This document shows positions 1 through 10,809 of a stretch of 64,000 nucleotides of DNA, one piece after another. Source of the DNA: Paramyrothecium sp. XJ0827 (Eukaryota; Ascomycota; Sordariomycetes; Hypocreales; Stachybotryaceae); the NCBI GenBank assembly GCA_020881915.1, contig JAJFPB010000003.1:4216001-4280000 (forward strand), in the 5' to 3' direction. Each line of letters starts with the position of its first letter. Positions within the stretch are counted from its first letter, which is position 1. Below the pieces are notes generated by a model. The model did no database searches, was not told where the DNA came from, and saw only the letters and a list, made by a program, of their open reading frames with translations. The position numbers and the translations under genes were made by a program.

Positions 1-739
1 TCCAGCTTCGCTGCTTACCTCCTTCTATACACTCCTCCAGCCAGAAAAACTTCAGACTCTGCTTGGAGATGGGACTCCCAACAAACGCGCCCCACATTGC
101 CGACAATTCCATTATTATTTTCCTTTTCTTTGCGTAGTCATCCTCGGTTTCAGGAAGTACTTCAACCAGCCGCTCACGGAAGAAGTCCTGGAGACTACGC
201 GCTGGGTCGATGTCACGGCCATGCTCGTTGGAGTGTTTGAAAGCATCCTGGATGATGTTCCACATGATAGTGGAATACCTCTCGCCTTCATCTAATGGGA
301 ACAGCTTCCCGGTCTGGTCGAAGATGTTCGTATGGGTGTCCCGATCACTGACAGCCGTTTTCTTGGCCTCGGCGAGGTGCAGTATGGGGTTCTCGGTGGT
401 CCCATGAATCCAGTTCGGACCCATATCTACTAGATGCTTGTTGGGGAGTTCCGCCTGTTGAACCCGACCACCGATGCGATTGCGGGCTTCCACAATCGTT
501 ACTTGGAATCCATGGTCCAGTAGAACGTCAGCGCAGCGGAGGCCGGCAACTCCGGCGCCAATGATACCTATGTGAGGCCTTGATCCGGGCTCTCCCGCCC
601 GTTGCTAGAAGGTCATGTGTAAGTCTTTGTTTGTTCGTGGAATTCAGGTGAGGAGGTGCTAGGGGAAACAGGAAAATAAAGGGCGAGACAGCGTATTGCG
701 AGATTGTGGAGTGTGCCTTACCCGTTCATGGTCCGTCAT
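1..739 (-). CDS. FAD-dependent amine oxidase (polyamine oxidase-like), 5' part only
   Basis: Flavin amine oxidases oxidise amines (polyamines, or lysine in LSD1-type enzymes) using FAD. I read a tiny first exon 739..722 (MTDHER), an intron 721..605 (GTAAGG donor, TTCTAG acceptor), and a long exon 604..19 that ends at a GTAAGC donor; the gene then leaves the window. The 201 visible codons contain the Rossmann FAD motif IGIIGAGVAGL, the ARNRIGGR segment that follows it, GPNWIHG, and LKFFWLEECIEG before the donor, all typical of this family. The TAG preceding exon 2 is the acceptor itself, so the upstream ATG with a stop three codons later is not the start. The substrate cannot be decided because the C-terminal half is missing. 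It is divergent from the b5-acyl-CoA dehydrogenase. Confidence 0.85.
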
Positions 740-2225
740 CAAGTTTTTTTGCCGGTAAGTCGTGTATCTCGCCGTTTTCAGGGGGCGATTCAGATCGGCA
801 GGCAGGAGATCCTCATAAATTCTTGAAAATCCACGTCCTGAAGATCTACTGCCAAAAGACATTGAGTAAGCGTCCATGGTCAGAGGTAACGACTTGAACG
901 AGTGGTTTTCATAAAATGAGTGGGAACCTCAAGGTGAAATAAAGAGAAGGGTCAGGCAAGTGAGAAAGTGACGCGGGAGGCGGGAAGATAACTGGAATAG
1001 GGTAAACGGCAATGTCACATAATGAGGGATAGGTGACCTCTTCATCAGGAACCCAGGCATCCGTTACTTGACGTTTGCAGGCATCAGCTTGAACAAGTAG
1101 AACAGTGAATGTGAGACTGGAGTCGCCAGCTCAGCCAAAAGTGATAAAGCCGGTGCGTGAGCAGAGATGAAAAGTCATCGGAACCACATCTCTCAGGCCA
1201 CGATTGATGCACGGCAAATGACGGCAGCAACGATGAAGAAAAGTGTCTCAACTTCCAGACAAGCCAGCCCGCATGCCCGGGGCCCATCCGGTTGCGCGGA
1301 GTTGATAAGGCCATCGGTCGGGTCCGTCTTTAGCTCCCACCGATCGAGCAGCTCATGCAGCAATGATGTATATCTTGCTGCACGGCGACCAGGCGAACCA
1401 ATGGACACTCAACAAACCTTCTCGTGGGCACGGCAGCAGCCAGGGGTGCAGAAAATGGCTAATCGCTCAGGAGTGTGGGGAAGGGCACATTCACTTACAC
1501 TAGGATAGGCGACCAAAGACGCGCTGTGAGAAGGGATAAATGGTCAATTCGTTGCATACAGTTGACGGTGTTTATCACCTCAAGACAGGAGCATCGGATG
1601 CCGGAGGCGATGGAATCGCGAGATCAAGTACGGGAATAACCATGTCCGTTGAATTTCGTGCGGTGCCACTAGCAGGTTTGCGAAGCCCGGTTTTTTCGGG
1701 CCTCCATCATGAACAACACGAAAAGCCATATACGCTACAGTTCCGGTCATGCTCCACGTCAGTAGCATCTTTGCCTACGTGGAAATTGGAAACTTGGCCC
1801 GCCCCGACCTTTTTGGAGATTGCAAGTCGAGACTGTGTTACAGGTCTAGGCCAGCGTCCCAAGTGGATTAGAGTTCTCTGCCCGGCGCTGCATCAAATCG
1901 TGCCTCCTTGGTTTCTTGCGAGGCCCTTGGCTTGCGGCCAATCAGAGAAGATACGACTCAGCTTATCCAACCTAGGCCACTTCTGGCTAAGATATGGGGA
2001 TGCCGAGGCACAATGCTCCAAACCGACGGATGCCGATCAGGTGCCCTCAATTCGATTGCTTCCCCGGATTGGAGGGCCGCATCATTCGCACAGAACCCTT
2101 ATTGTTTCTCGATTCTTCTCGTATCTTTTCCTTCCTCACTTTGATACCCCAAGACCTTGACTTCGGCTTTTTGACGAGAGTGTAACCCTTCTTTTACCAC
2201 CCGCCCATACGTCTCGACAACCGCA
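740..2225. other. Divergent intergenic region, no gene seen
   Basis: About 1.5 kb separating two divergent genes. The open frames here, including one of 206 codons at 1540-2160, have no recognisable domain and are not supported by splice-compatible extensions. It presumably holds the promoters and 5' leaders of both neighbours. An imperfect hairpin (GAAGCCCG, T-run, CGGGCCTC) lies near 1682-1706. Confidence 0.5.
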
Positions 2226-3941
2226 ATGGCTCCTCCATCCAAGACATTCACAAGGGAAGACGTGCGCCAGCACACCTCCGAGGACTCCCTCTGGTGCATC
2301 ATCGACAGCACCGTCTACGACCTCACGGAGTTTGTCGACGCCCACCCCGGTGGTGAATCTGTCTTGCGTCAGGTCGCCGGCCAAGATGCCACCAGCGCCT
2401 TCTACAACCTCCACCGACATGAGGTACTCTCCAAGTACGCCGACCTTGCCATCGGTACCGTCCAGGGCGAGAAGCCCGAGGTCATCACACCACAGCCCGG
2501 CGATTTGAGCAAGGTCCCCTACGCCGAGCCCCTCTGGCTGGCACCCCAATTTAAGTCACCCTACTACAAGGACTCGCATCGCCGCCTCCAGAAAGCGATG
2601 CGTGAGTTCACCGACACCTACCTGACCCCCGAGGCCCAGGAGTGCGAGTCGACCGGTCGATACGTCAGTCAAGAGATGATTGAGCGCATGAGCAAGCTGG
2701 GCATCCTCCACATGCGGCTGGGTCCCGGCAAGCACCTGCACGGTGTGGACTTGATGAACGGGGCCGTCAAGGGCGAGGAGTTTGACTACTTCCACGACTT
2801 GATCGTCTCCCAGGAGATGTCTCGCTGCATGGCGCGAGGTTTCATGGATGGCAACATGGCAGGTATGACTATCGGCTTAACCGCCGTGCTCAACTTTGCC
2901 AACGACGCGGCCTGGAAGAAGAAGATTTCCGACGAGGTCTTCAGCGGCAAGAAGAAACTGTGCCTAGCTATCACCGAGGCCTTTGCGGGCTCGGATGTCG
3001 CTGGCTTGAGGACAACTGCTGAGAAGACGCCTGACGGAAAGTACTATGTGAGGAGATCGTAAATCTGGAAGCTCATTACGGGAAATGCTAACGCGCGTTC
3101 AGGTTGTTAACGGCACGAAGAAGTGGATCACCAACGGTTGCTTCTCGGACTACTTTGTCACTGGCGTACGCACTGGAAAGGCACTGAGCGTCCTGCTCAT
3201 CGAGCGTGGGGAGGGCGTCGAGACCAAGGCCATCAAGACCTCCTACTCACCTGCCGCCGGAACAGCCTACGTGACCTTTGACAATGTCAAGGTGCCCGTC
3301 GGCAACCTTCTAGGCCAGGAGAACAATGGCATCCAAATCATTCTCAGCAACTTCAACCACGAGCGGTGGACCATGGCGTGTAAGTTACCTGACCCTTTCC
3401 CTCAGAAAAATGGAACAAGCGCATGCTGATGCCAAGGTTAGGCGGCACCGCCCGTGTCAACAGAACAATCGTAGAGGAGTGCCTCAAGTGGGCCAACCAG
3501 CGTCTGGTCTTTGGCAAGCGGCTGGTTGATCAGGCAGTGATCCGTCAAAAGTAAGTTTTCCCACTCTTAAACGTGTCCCACAGGATCCTGACCACAATCA
3601 ACAGGCTCGCCAACATGATTGCCCTCGTCGAAGCCAACCAGTCATGGCTAGAAACCATAACCTATCAGATGTGCCATATGCCTTACAAGCAGCAGGCGCA
3701 GCATCTCGCCGGACCCATCGGCTTACTCAAGCTGAGCTGCACCCGCGCCGCCAAGGGTATTTCTGACGATGCAGTCCAAATCTGGGGTGGCCGTGGTCTA
3801 ACGCAGACCGGTATGGGCAAGCATATCGAGATGTTCAACAGAACGAACAGGTTCGATTCAATCCTTGGCGGAGGAGAGGATGTTCTCGGTGATCTTGGCG
3901 TAAGACAGGCCATGCGCAACTTCCCCAAGGCCATGTTGTAA
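2226..3941 (+). CDS. Cytochrome b5-acyl-CoA dehydrogenase fusion protein
   Basis: A 514-aa protein from four exons: 2226-3047, 3103-3379, 3442-3550 and 3605-3941. Residues about 8-80 form a cytochrome b5 haem domain, with haem ligand His40 in HPGG and the second His at 63 or 65 (NLHRHE). The rest is an acyl-CoA dehydrogenase: N-terminal helical part, middle beta domain (KKWITNG) and C-terminal FAD part with IWGGRGLTQTG. The GGGEDVLGD segment lies where these enzymes usually carry the catalytic glutamate. Acyl-CoA dehydrogenases make a 2,3-double bond in acyl-CoAs and pass electrons on from FAD; the fused b5 domain suggests an internal or alternative electron acceptor, which is inference. No mitochondrial presequence or clear peroxisomal C-terminal tripeptide is evident (ends KAML). 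The last junction (RQ K|LANM) was chosen by family similarity; an acceptor 21 nt upstream also keeps frame. Confidence 0.9.
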
Positions 3942-4733
3942 AATCATCTGCTGTAATTGATTGAGTTTTCTTGCCCAGCGTTATCGTGCATCTCTATTTG
4001 TATGTGGATTCATAGACTTAAATCTAGTTCGGTGCTCATTCATGTCAGTATCACGCTACAGCCATGCTTGCCCATGGGTGTAAGTGTCATGCTTACCTGT
4101 CCTCACCAATTGTTGCGACCACCCGCCATCGAGTGCGGCTTGCACGCCTCAGCCGTCATTTGTTGAGGCCGTTGTCGAACGGATTCGGCAGTTCCCACGT
4201 CAGCAAGCTCCCCGGTGACAAATCCTCAGATTGCCAGAGCAGACGGATACACACACAGGCATTCACACCACGGGGCATCCCTCATCACCATGAGAGTCAA
4301 CACAAATTCATCTCGTCCTGACTACCAACTGAGCAAACCGCGCATCTTCCACCGCCGACCCCCTTCCACGTAAACTGGGGGCACCATGGGCCATGCCACA
4401 CTTTTTTTTAACTCGTCAACCCGTCACCTAAAGTCGTTCTCTTCTTGTTGATTTCGAAATCTTCGTTATCAGGCAAGTCCAGATCCAAATCCAAGATCTT
4501 CAGTCTGTTGGTGAATGAAGGTCGTATCCGTAAAGTCCAGAGCAACATGAGTTGCAAACGAGTCACTTAAATCGTAACGTTCATGATAGGTGAAGATAGT
4601 TTTGCGGCCGTTTGCAGGACAGACGCAGGAAAAACAAGAATGAGCAAATGAAAAACTGCCGTCGTGGGTATCATCGAGCTGCCACGCCAACTTCCCCTTG
4701 CCGGTGAGCTGCTAGGGGACCGAATCTACCCGC
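3942..4733. other. Convergent intergenic region
   Basis: The 3' flanks of the b5-dehydrogenase and the zinc-knuckle gene. I see no coding potential or RNA gene, only 3' UTR and terminator sequence by position. Confidence 0.5.
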
Positions 4734-5154
4734 TTAGTTGTTGGGGCAAGCAGCCTGGACGTGTCCAGATTGCTGGCACTTGTAGCAGATCTTCTCGCCG
4801 CCAGCGGACTCCTTGGGGCAGTCACGGGAGTAGTGGCCGGACTCGCCGCAGTTGTAGCACTTCATGCCGTTGACGCACTCGCCTGCAAACAAATTAGTCG
4901 TGTTTAAAAGGACGAGATCCATGAATACTAACGAGACATGTGGCCGTATCCGCCACAGGAGTAGCAGGTCTTGCCGGCGCCGCCGCCGAAGCCACTGCCG
5001 CCGCCGTACGAGTTACCGAAGGAGGGCTTGCCACCGCCAAAACCGGCCTTGGTGCAGTTGCGGGCAATATGGCCCATCTCGCCGCACTAAATAAAATTAG
5101 CAATGGTGAGGTATTTCCATTTAGAATACCTACCTTGTAGCACTCGGTAGCCTG

Positions 5155-5185
<31 letters not shown>

Positions 5186-5802
5186 GCAGCACCACCTCCA
5201 GCAAGGGGGCACTCGCGAGAGATGTGGCCGGGCTGGCCGCACTTGTAGCAGGACTTATTGTCCTTCATGGGCTCAGTGCAGTCGCGGCCTGTGGCTGTTA
5301 GAATGGGTTTTGGAGAAATGCAATTGACAAGGAGACTTACTCATGTGACCCTCGCCTTCATCAGCCATTAGCAGGCTATAACATCAATATAACACCTGGA
5401 TGACATACCTCCGCAGTTGTAGCTGTGACAAGGTTAACATGACATGTTGCTACTGGAGAAGAAGGGATCTGAGCTTACCACTTAGCAGGACCCTTGGTAG
5501 GACAGTCACGAGCCTGAGGTCGTATTAGTTTCACAATCCGAATCTGCCACATCCAAGTCATACCTGGTGGCCGGTGGAACCACCTAAAACAAGGTTAGCT
5601 TGTGTTGTAACGGCTACCCGCATCTGAAAATTGCAGAAACTCGGGACGGCTGGACAAAGTGATCGTCCACAACCGAGCAAGACATGGCAGAGGCAGTGAT
5701 TCTGCCGTAGACAGAAGCCCATGCGAGTTCACAGTCGCGTGCCGTTACTAATTTGAACAAAGAGTACTTACATGAGTAGCAAGCTCCGCGGGAGAACTCC
5801 AT
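4734..5802 (-). CDS. GIS2: Seven-CCHC zinc-knuckle nucleic-acid-binding protein (Gis2/Byr3/CNBP type)
   Basis: A 190-aa protein built from eight exons: 5802..5772, 5583..5564, 5513..5479, 5422..5409, 5355..5341, 5288..5134, 5086..4933 and 4882..4734. All junctions keep frame and complete a CX2CX4HX4C knuckle. There are seven knuckles, starting at Cys8, Cys29, Cys52, Cys88 and three more after the linker, the same number as yeast Gis2, fission yeast Byr3 and animal CNBP. Proteins of this family bind single-stranded RNA or DNA and act in mRNA translation and stress granules. Between knuckles 3 and 4 is a run of ten glycines; a second Gly-rich linker ([15 protein letters not shown]) separates knuckles 4 and 5. 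Exons 4 and 5 are only 14 and 15 nt. A probable 5' UTR intron lies upstream (separate entry). Confidence 0.93.
5155..5184. repeat. (GCC)n trinucleotide run coding for poly-glycine
   Basis: Uninterrupted GCC/GGC triplets inside exon 6 of the zinc-knuckle gene, encoding Gly74-Gly83 on the minus strand. Runs like this are prone to length change between strains. Confidence 0.9.
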
Positions 5803-5828
5803 TTTGTCGAGATTGATGGATGAAAAGG

Positions 5829-6300
5829 CTAATAATCTCGTCGTTAGTCGAGTTCTGGTGTGAGCCGAGCATTGTGCGGGGAAAGTTCAATGAGAGAGAT
5901 GAAATCATTGTGATTCCGCCCTTCGATGCAGATTCAGGATCTATATCGACCGGTAACGCGAAATGGACATGAGATTGAGCATGGAGAGGCTGCAAATAGG
6001 GTTGAAGGCCGCATGAGGTCATGCAGAAGCCCGGTCGGCGTGAACCGAGAGTAAATGGGCAGCGGATGTCGCAATGGTGCCCAGGCGAGAGAATGAGAAG
6101 ATGGTACAGCTCATCCACGCAGGCATCAATAAAGGAGCGATATGGCAAGTGGTGTAGAGTCATCGTCTCATGATGATGTCTGAATGCTGCAAAGGGAATA
6201 TTTTGGGTGGAATTTTTTTGGATGGTGCTAGCTTCGTGGAGGTGGGACACAGCACGAGAGTGCGATTGAAGATGGTAAATAGATGTGAAGAAGAACTTAC
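5829..6300 (-). other. Probable 472-nt 5' UTR intron of the GIS2-like gene
   Basis: On the minus strand a strong donor GTAAGT starts at 6300, and an acceptor TTATTAG ends at 5829 with a branch-point-like GACTAAC about 14 nt before it. The acceptor lies 26 nt before the ATG at 5802. The stretch has no coding content. It is longer than the coding introns here, as is common for leader introns of highly expressed fungal genes. Confidence 0.6.
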
Positions 6301-7646
6301 TGAACTGATGGATCGTGATTGAAGGTGAGACGCAAAGGCAGTCTTTGGAACCGGTACAATGGAAAGGTGGTGGAGGAGAGTTTGTGATAAAGAGAAGATT
6401 TGAGGAATGGTGGGATGCTGCCGAGTGCGTAGATTATTGGTGGGCTAAGCGTTTGGTGTGTGGGAGGATGTCTGCGGTAGTGGCACACACGACTTGGGCT
6501 TTATTGCAAGGTACTCTATACCTACATTGCTTGGTCCTTTGCGCCTATGATTAAGTTTCTGAAACACAGTGCAGTGTTTTGGACGCACCCAAAGCTAACA
6601 ACAACTTGGTGCTTCTGATGGTGCAAAATTTTGCTAGCAGCAGTGCCAATCCGCCACTACCAGCGAATCGGTAGTTGCTAAAGTAGCGCCTTCTGCGCCG
6701 TATCTCACCCAGTCACCAGACCTGCAACCAGGAATGGACGAATCTTGTGGGCATACGGCTGGAATGTTTCGGCTAAACAAGGAAGATATACACCCACTGG
6801 GATGAGGATTTGGTATCGTTCGAGCAGGCCATCTGATCTCTGTGAGGACGAGCGCGGTGGCGAGTACGTTACACCGTCTAGGGCGTAATGCATCTGAGTT
6901 TACAGGTTCAGTAGCTTACTCGGCCGTTCAAATTGCTTTAGCCAGCGATGAGCCGATACATCTGGTTTATACCATTCTTCGTGAATGCATCGACGTTTGT
7001 AAAGCTGCATGTACTTTCTTGCTCATGCGGGGGCAAGAAGTAATTTTCAAGCCCACTGCAGGCACTACTTTATGGGGAAATGCGTTCGCGTCGCCACCCA
7101 GCTGTACCAATTCACTGTTTATCTCAAGAGGTCTACGCACGATTAAACCACCGCAAAGGCAAGCTACTTCGGAAGTCGGTCCTCCGCGGCACGGCTACGT
7201 GGCCTGGACGTTCGGTAGGGATGAAAGACTGTTGGGGCTGGGTGAAAAAAAATATAACGTACTTTATGCAACGTTGAAAGCATAATGCCTGATAATCATG
7301 AAGTAGTTGGACACAGCTAAGTAGCGATTTCTAGCCACAAAATACAAAATCCAGGTTCGCCGCTCTCCAAGGCAATTCTAGAATAGGATGTGGGAAAGTC
7401 TACGCCTCAGGCAGCTTTATCTTTTTGGTGGAGCTGGTATTGCCCGCTAGCCTGCTCAGGTGTTACACCTGCCTAAACGTACCTAAGGTACCTACCTCAG
7501 GTACCTCCCACCTGAACCCTTGCACGCGTCTAAGGTACGGTACGGGACAATCTCCACGACCCATCGGCACAAAATGATGATGACATACACTTCTAAGTAA
7601 CACCAACGCGGTTCTCGTCTGCTCGGTCGCAGGCAAGGGGCTAACA
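6301..7646. other. Divergent promoter region with GGTACC-rich patch
   Basis: No gene seen; the 147-codon frame at 6842-7285 has no recognisable features. Near 7460-7545, 100-190 bp before the SAE2 start, lies a cluster of short palindromic repeats around GGTACC (ACGTACCTAAGGTACC, CTCAGGTACC, AAGGTACGGTACGG). Confidence 0.5.
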
Positions 7647-9831
7647 ATGGAGTTCTGGCGTCTGAAAGGACGGCCGGCCATTTTTGAGGCTCTTCAACAT
7701 GTGTGTGATCAGATAGACAACGGGCTGCTCTCAGGTAACTTCCCGGCACGCGTAGTATGCACGTCGGTAAACTAACAGCAAGTCAGAGCTCAAAGACCCA
7801 AATGCGCGACCAGAACCTCCCTCAAATCTTTTATCAGAGCGGCTTAAGAGCGCCAAGTCTCTCATAGAGGATTTGAGGGAGGAGAATGAGAAGCTACGGG
7901 CACAGCTGGCTGCTGCCCACGCACCCACCGAGTCTGGTGTCAAGCAAAATGTCGTGCATGACGATGAACGCGTTGCTATAGAGCGGGTACCACAACAAGC
8001 AATTTCAAGTTCATCAACTCTGGTGACGCCGCGCAGTAGCAACCTATCCACGTCAGAGAAGCCGCCGGCAGACTTCAAGCTCGAGTATGCTAACCTAAGC
8101 GCTCGTTTCAATGCTCTTTCGGAAAACTTCAAGATGGCAAAGACAGCGCTTGAGAAGAGGAAAACCGAGCGTGATCGGTGGATCCAGCATTCCAATCAAC
8201 TCGAGAACAAAATTAAAGCCGCTGAAATGGTGCATAAGATTCGAATCCTGGAGCGAAGCAATGCGACGACAGGAGATATCGTTAAACCTACCATCCAGCC
8301 AACTGTATCACCAGATCCGCAAACCAGTTCCAATGAGGGCAATAGCTCCGAGACAGAACTACCACAAATAGTAGATCAACCTATGGATACCACGTCGAGG
8401 CCTGCTGCCGAGCTCCCTGGATCTACTCAGGACGAGCCGGAGGACGAGCTTCCTTCCTTGTTCACCTCAATATCACCGCCGCATGCACACGTTAAGCAAG
8501 AGCCCTCGTCAGACACACCAGTAGTTGTTTCGGCGCGACCCGTACGAAAGCGCAAGCGTGAAGATGATATCTCGGATGTCGCCGTGAGCCGTAGGGTCAA
8601 AATTGAGGAATCTGACGGCTCCAGTCCAACGATGCAGAAGAGCGGTTTCAACTTTAGTCCGCAGGAGAGCATTGATCTGGGAGAAGTATCAGGCATCCTT
8701 TCAACACCGCGCAAACGAAAAGAATTGGAATCATTCAACTTGCCGGCTGTTGCATTGGAGTACCCTTTGGTTAACACGCCAGCTCCTCTGAACGTCCGAC
8801 CAGATGGGGTTCCTCAGACAGCACGGCCGAATCAGTTCAGCTCGGCATTAACTCCTATCAGTGTCAATCGGCGCATCGTTCGTTCTGGGGGAGACAAGCC
8901 AGTGCTAAAGCCTACCCAAAAGAGCCTGGGACGCCGAATTGGACTTCTCGCCGAGAATGGCGCCGTCTATGAGGCTGGCCCTCCGGCTCTGCGACCTACT
9001 GGTGCCCGACACAACCCGGCCGCCAAAGGCAGGCTTAATGCCATGCTGAGCGGCCCCGCAAGTGAGGATGAGACAAACAACTCCTTCACGACACCGAAAC
9101 CGCGAGGACTGCCACGCGCGTTATCTAGTGAACTTTACATCCCGGCCCGTCGGCAGTTACCTTTCGATAAAGCCGGAGGTCACGTCAGTGCCGAGGAGCA
9201 GGCGGCAGCATCACCAGTGACAGTCAATAGCCCACGTCCAACACGACCATCTGCTCAAAAGCCAGAGGCTGGACGAACACGTTACCGCAAGGATGTTTCA
9301 CTACTACGGAACAAACCTCTCTCCGAATTACGGATGGAGGACTTCAAGGTCAATCCGCTGGTCAACGATGGACAAGATTTTGCATTCTCCGAAGTCGTGA
9401 GGAATAAGGCAGACAGGGATTGTTTGCCAGGTTGCACAGACATGTCGTGCTGCGGCAAAGAGTTTCGGGCGCTGGCCATCTCCCAGCGGCCCAACCCCCC
9501 ATTGACAGAGGAGCAGAAGCAAGAGGAGCAGAAGTTGCTGGAGGACTATTTGGGCGATTATGCGTATCGACTAAAGAGCATGAATGAGGAAGATAGAGCT
9601 GAGCTCTGGATCGAGGCAAAAACGCAGGACCTGGCCAACAAGTACGGCAAACATCGCCATCGGTTCTCACGCATGCAATCACCGCCAGGCTTCTGGAATG
9701 CGGATTTCCCGAGCACACAGGAGCTGGAGGCCGATAAGTCGGAAGCTTCGAAAAGAGAGCAAGCTGCCGTTAAAGAGCGGTACAGGGAGGCAATGCGCCC
9801 AGGGGGTCGGTGGTTGTTCAGGGACGAGTAG
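7647..9831 (+). CDS. SAE2: DNA-end resection factor, SAE2/Ctp1/CtIP family
   Basis: A 710-aa protein: exon 1 7647-7734, intron 7735-7786, exon 2 7787-9831. The family activates the Mre11-Rad50 nuclease to start resection at double-strand breaks. The N-terminus (FWRLKGRPAIFEAL) leads into a coiled coil at about residues 30-75, expected for the tetramerisation region. The middle is long, charged and disordered, with Ser/Thr-Pro sites suited to kinase control. The diagnostic C-terminal domain at about 570-700 has CLPGCTDMSCCG followed by KEFRALA, then RHRFSRMQSPPGFW. The acceptor TCAG at 7786 restores frame (G|AG, Glu); the earlier ACAG at 7778, only two bases past the ACTAAC branch point, would give a frameshift. 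The length is normal for filamentous fungi and twice that of yeast Sae2. Confidence 0.9.
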
Positions 9832-10809
9832 GTATCAACTAGAGCTTCCTGTGTTCAAAGAATAGAGTGTATTCATGTCAGGTTTTGAATGAACATCAAC
9901 ACTTTTGGTGAATTCAGGGGTCATGAGAGGATTTCGGAGATTCATTAAGTAAATCTGCACGATATTTTCTGCCTCTGCCCCAAACATGAAGTATAAACTC
10001 CCAGAGGCAGGTCTTGATTTGGAACCACAACGGCTGTCGACGTTGTTTAGTCGAACTGGATTGCAATTGGATCGGAGAGTGACTTGGCAGGCCGGTGACT
10101 GCAACGGTGACTGCATGAAAGGCGCACAGACTCGCAATGGATCCGTGCTCGGAATTTTTCCAGTCCCCAATTTCTGCCCTCACGCTAAGGACTGAGCTAC
10201 CTTACCTTACCTTGCCGGCTGTACCAAAATTCTAAGAGCCGATCCAAGGCAAGGTAGGTACCAAGCAAACGAGCCGAAGTCGCCTGTTTCTGCTGCCTTT
10301 TGCTGAGATCCGGCGCACTTTTTTATGGAGCCGTGTCGCCGGGTACTTCCACCCGTTATGTAATGCGCGCCCAACTGCCCTGTACCTGTTGGTCGCATGC
10401 CCGTAATTTTTCCACTATTTTCTACCCGACTCCTCGCCATCAGCTTGACGCAACAGTCAGAGCTCATCCCACAGTTCGCCCAGCTTCCACCATTGTCGCT
10501 CTCCGCCTCGCCAGTCCCCGTCGGAACTCCCATCATCGACCCGACAGGCCGTGGCTCTCCTTGCACAGCGTGACTTTGCGCCGCCTGCGTCTTGCGTCTT
10601 GCTTCTGCGTCTTGCGCCTGCCACCGGGGCCTTTACCTGGAGTCTGTCCAGGAACCCTGCGCCGCATCGATCCCGCGACAACCCACCGCAAAACGCCCTG
10701 GCGAACACGACAATTCAAGACCGTTCCGAGCCCTCCGCGACGGCAGGTCAGATGCGGGAGTCGTACCACTGGGCGACACCCGTAGCTTCACGAACCCCAA
10801 GCCGGCAGG
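9832..10809. other. Intergenic region and probable long 5' leader of UBP3-like gene
   Basis: No gene seen. It holds TACCTTACCTTACCTTGCC near 10198-10215 and, inverted, GGCAAGGTAGGTACC near 10249-10262. Downstream to the ATG the sequence is C-rich and pyrimidine-rich, as fungal leaders often are. Confidence 0.5.

Noticed and set aside
1682..1706. Hairpin with T-run resembling a bacterial terminator
   Set aside because: Imperfect stem in a eukaryotic intergenic region with no gene end nearby.
1540..2160. 206-codon frame upstream of the b5-dehydrogenase
   Set aside because: No domain, no codon bias like the neighbours, and it overlaps the expected promoter.
7873..7875. TTG start for the SAE2 reading frame
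   Set aside because: An upstream ATG exon at 7647 joined by a canonical intron gives the family N-terminus.
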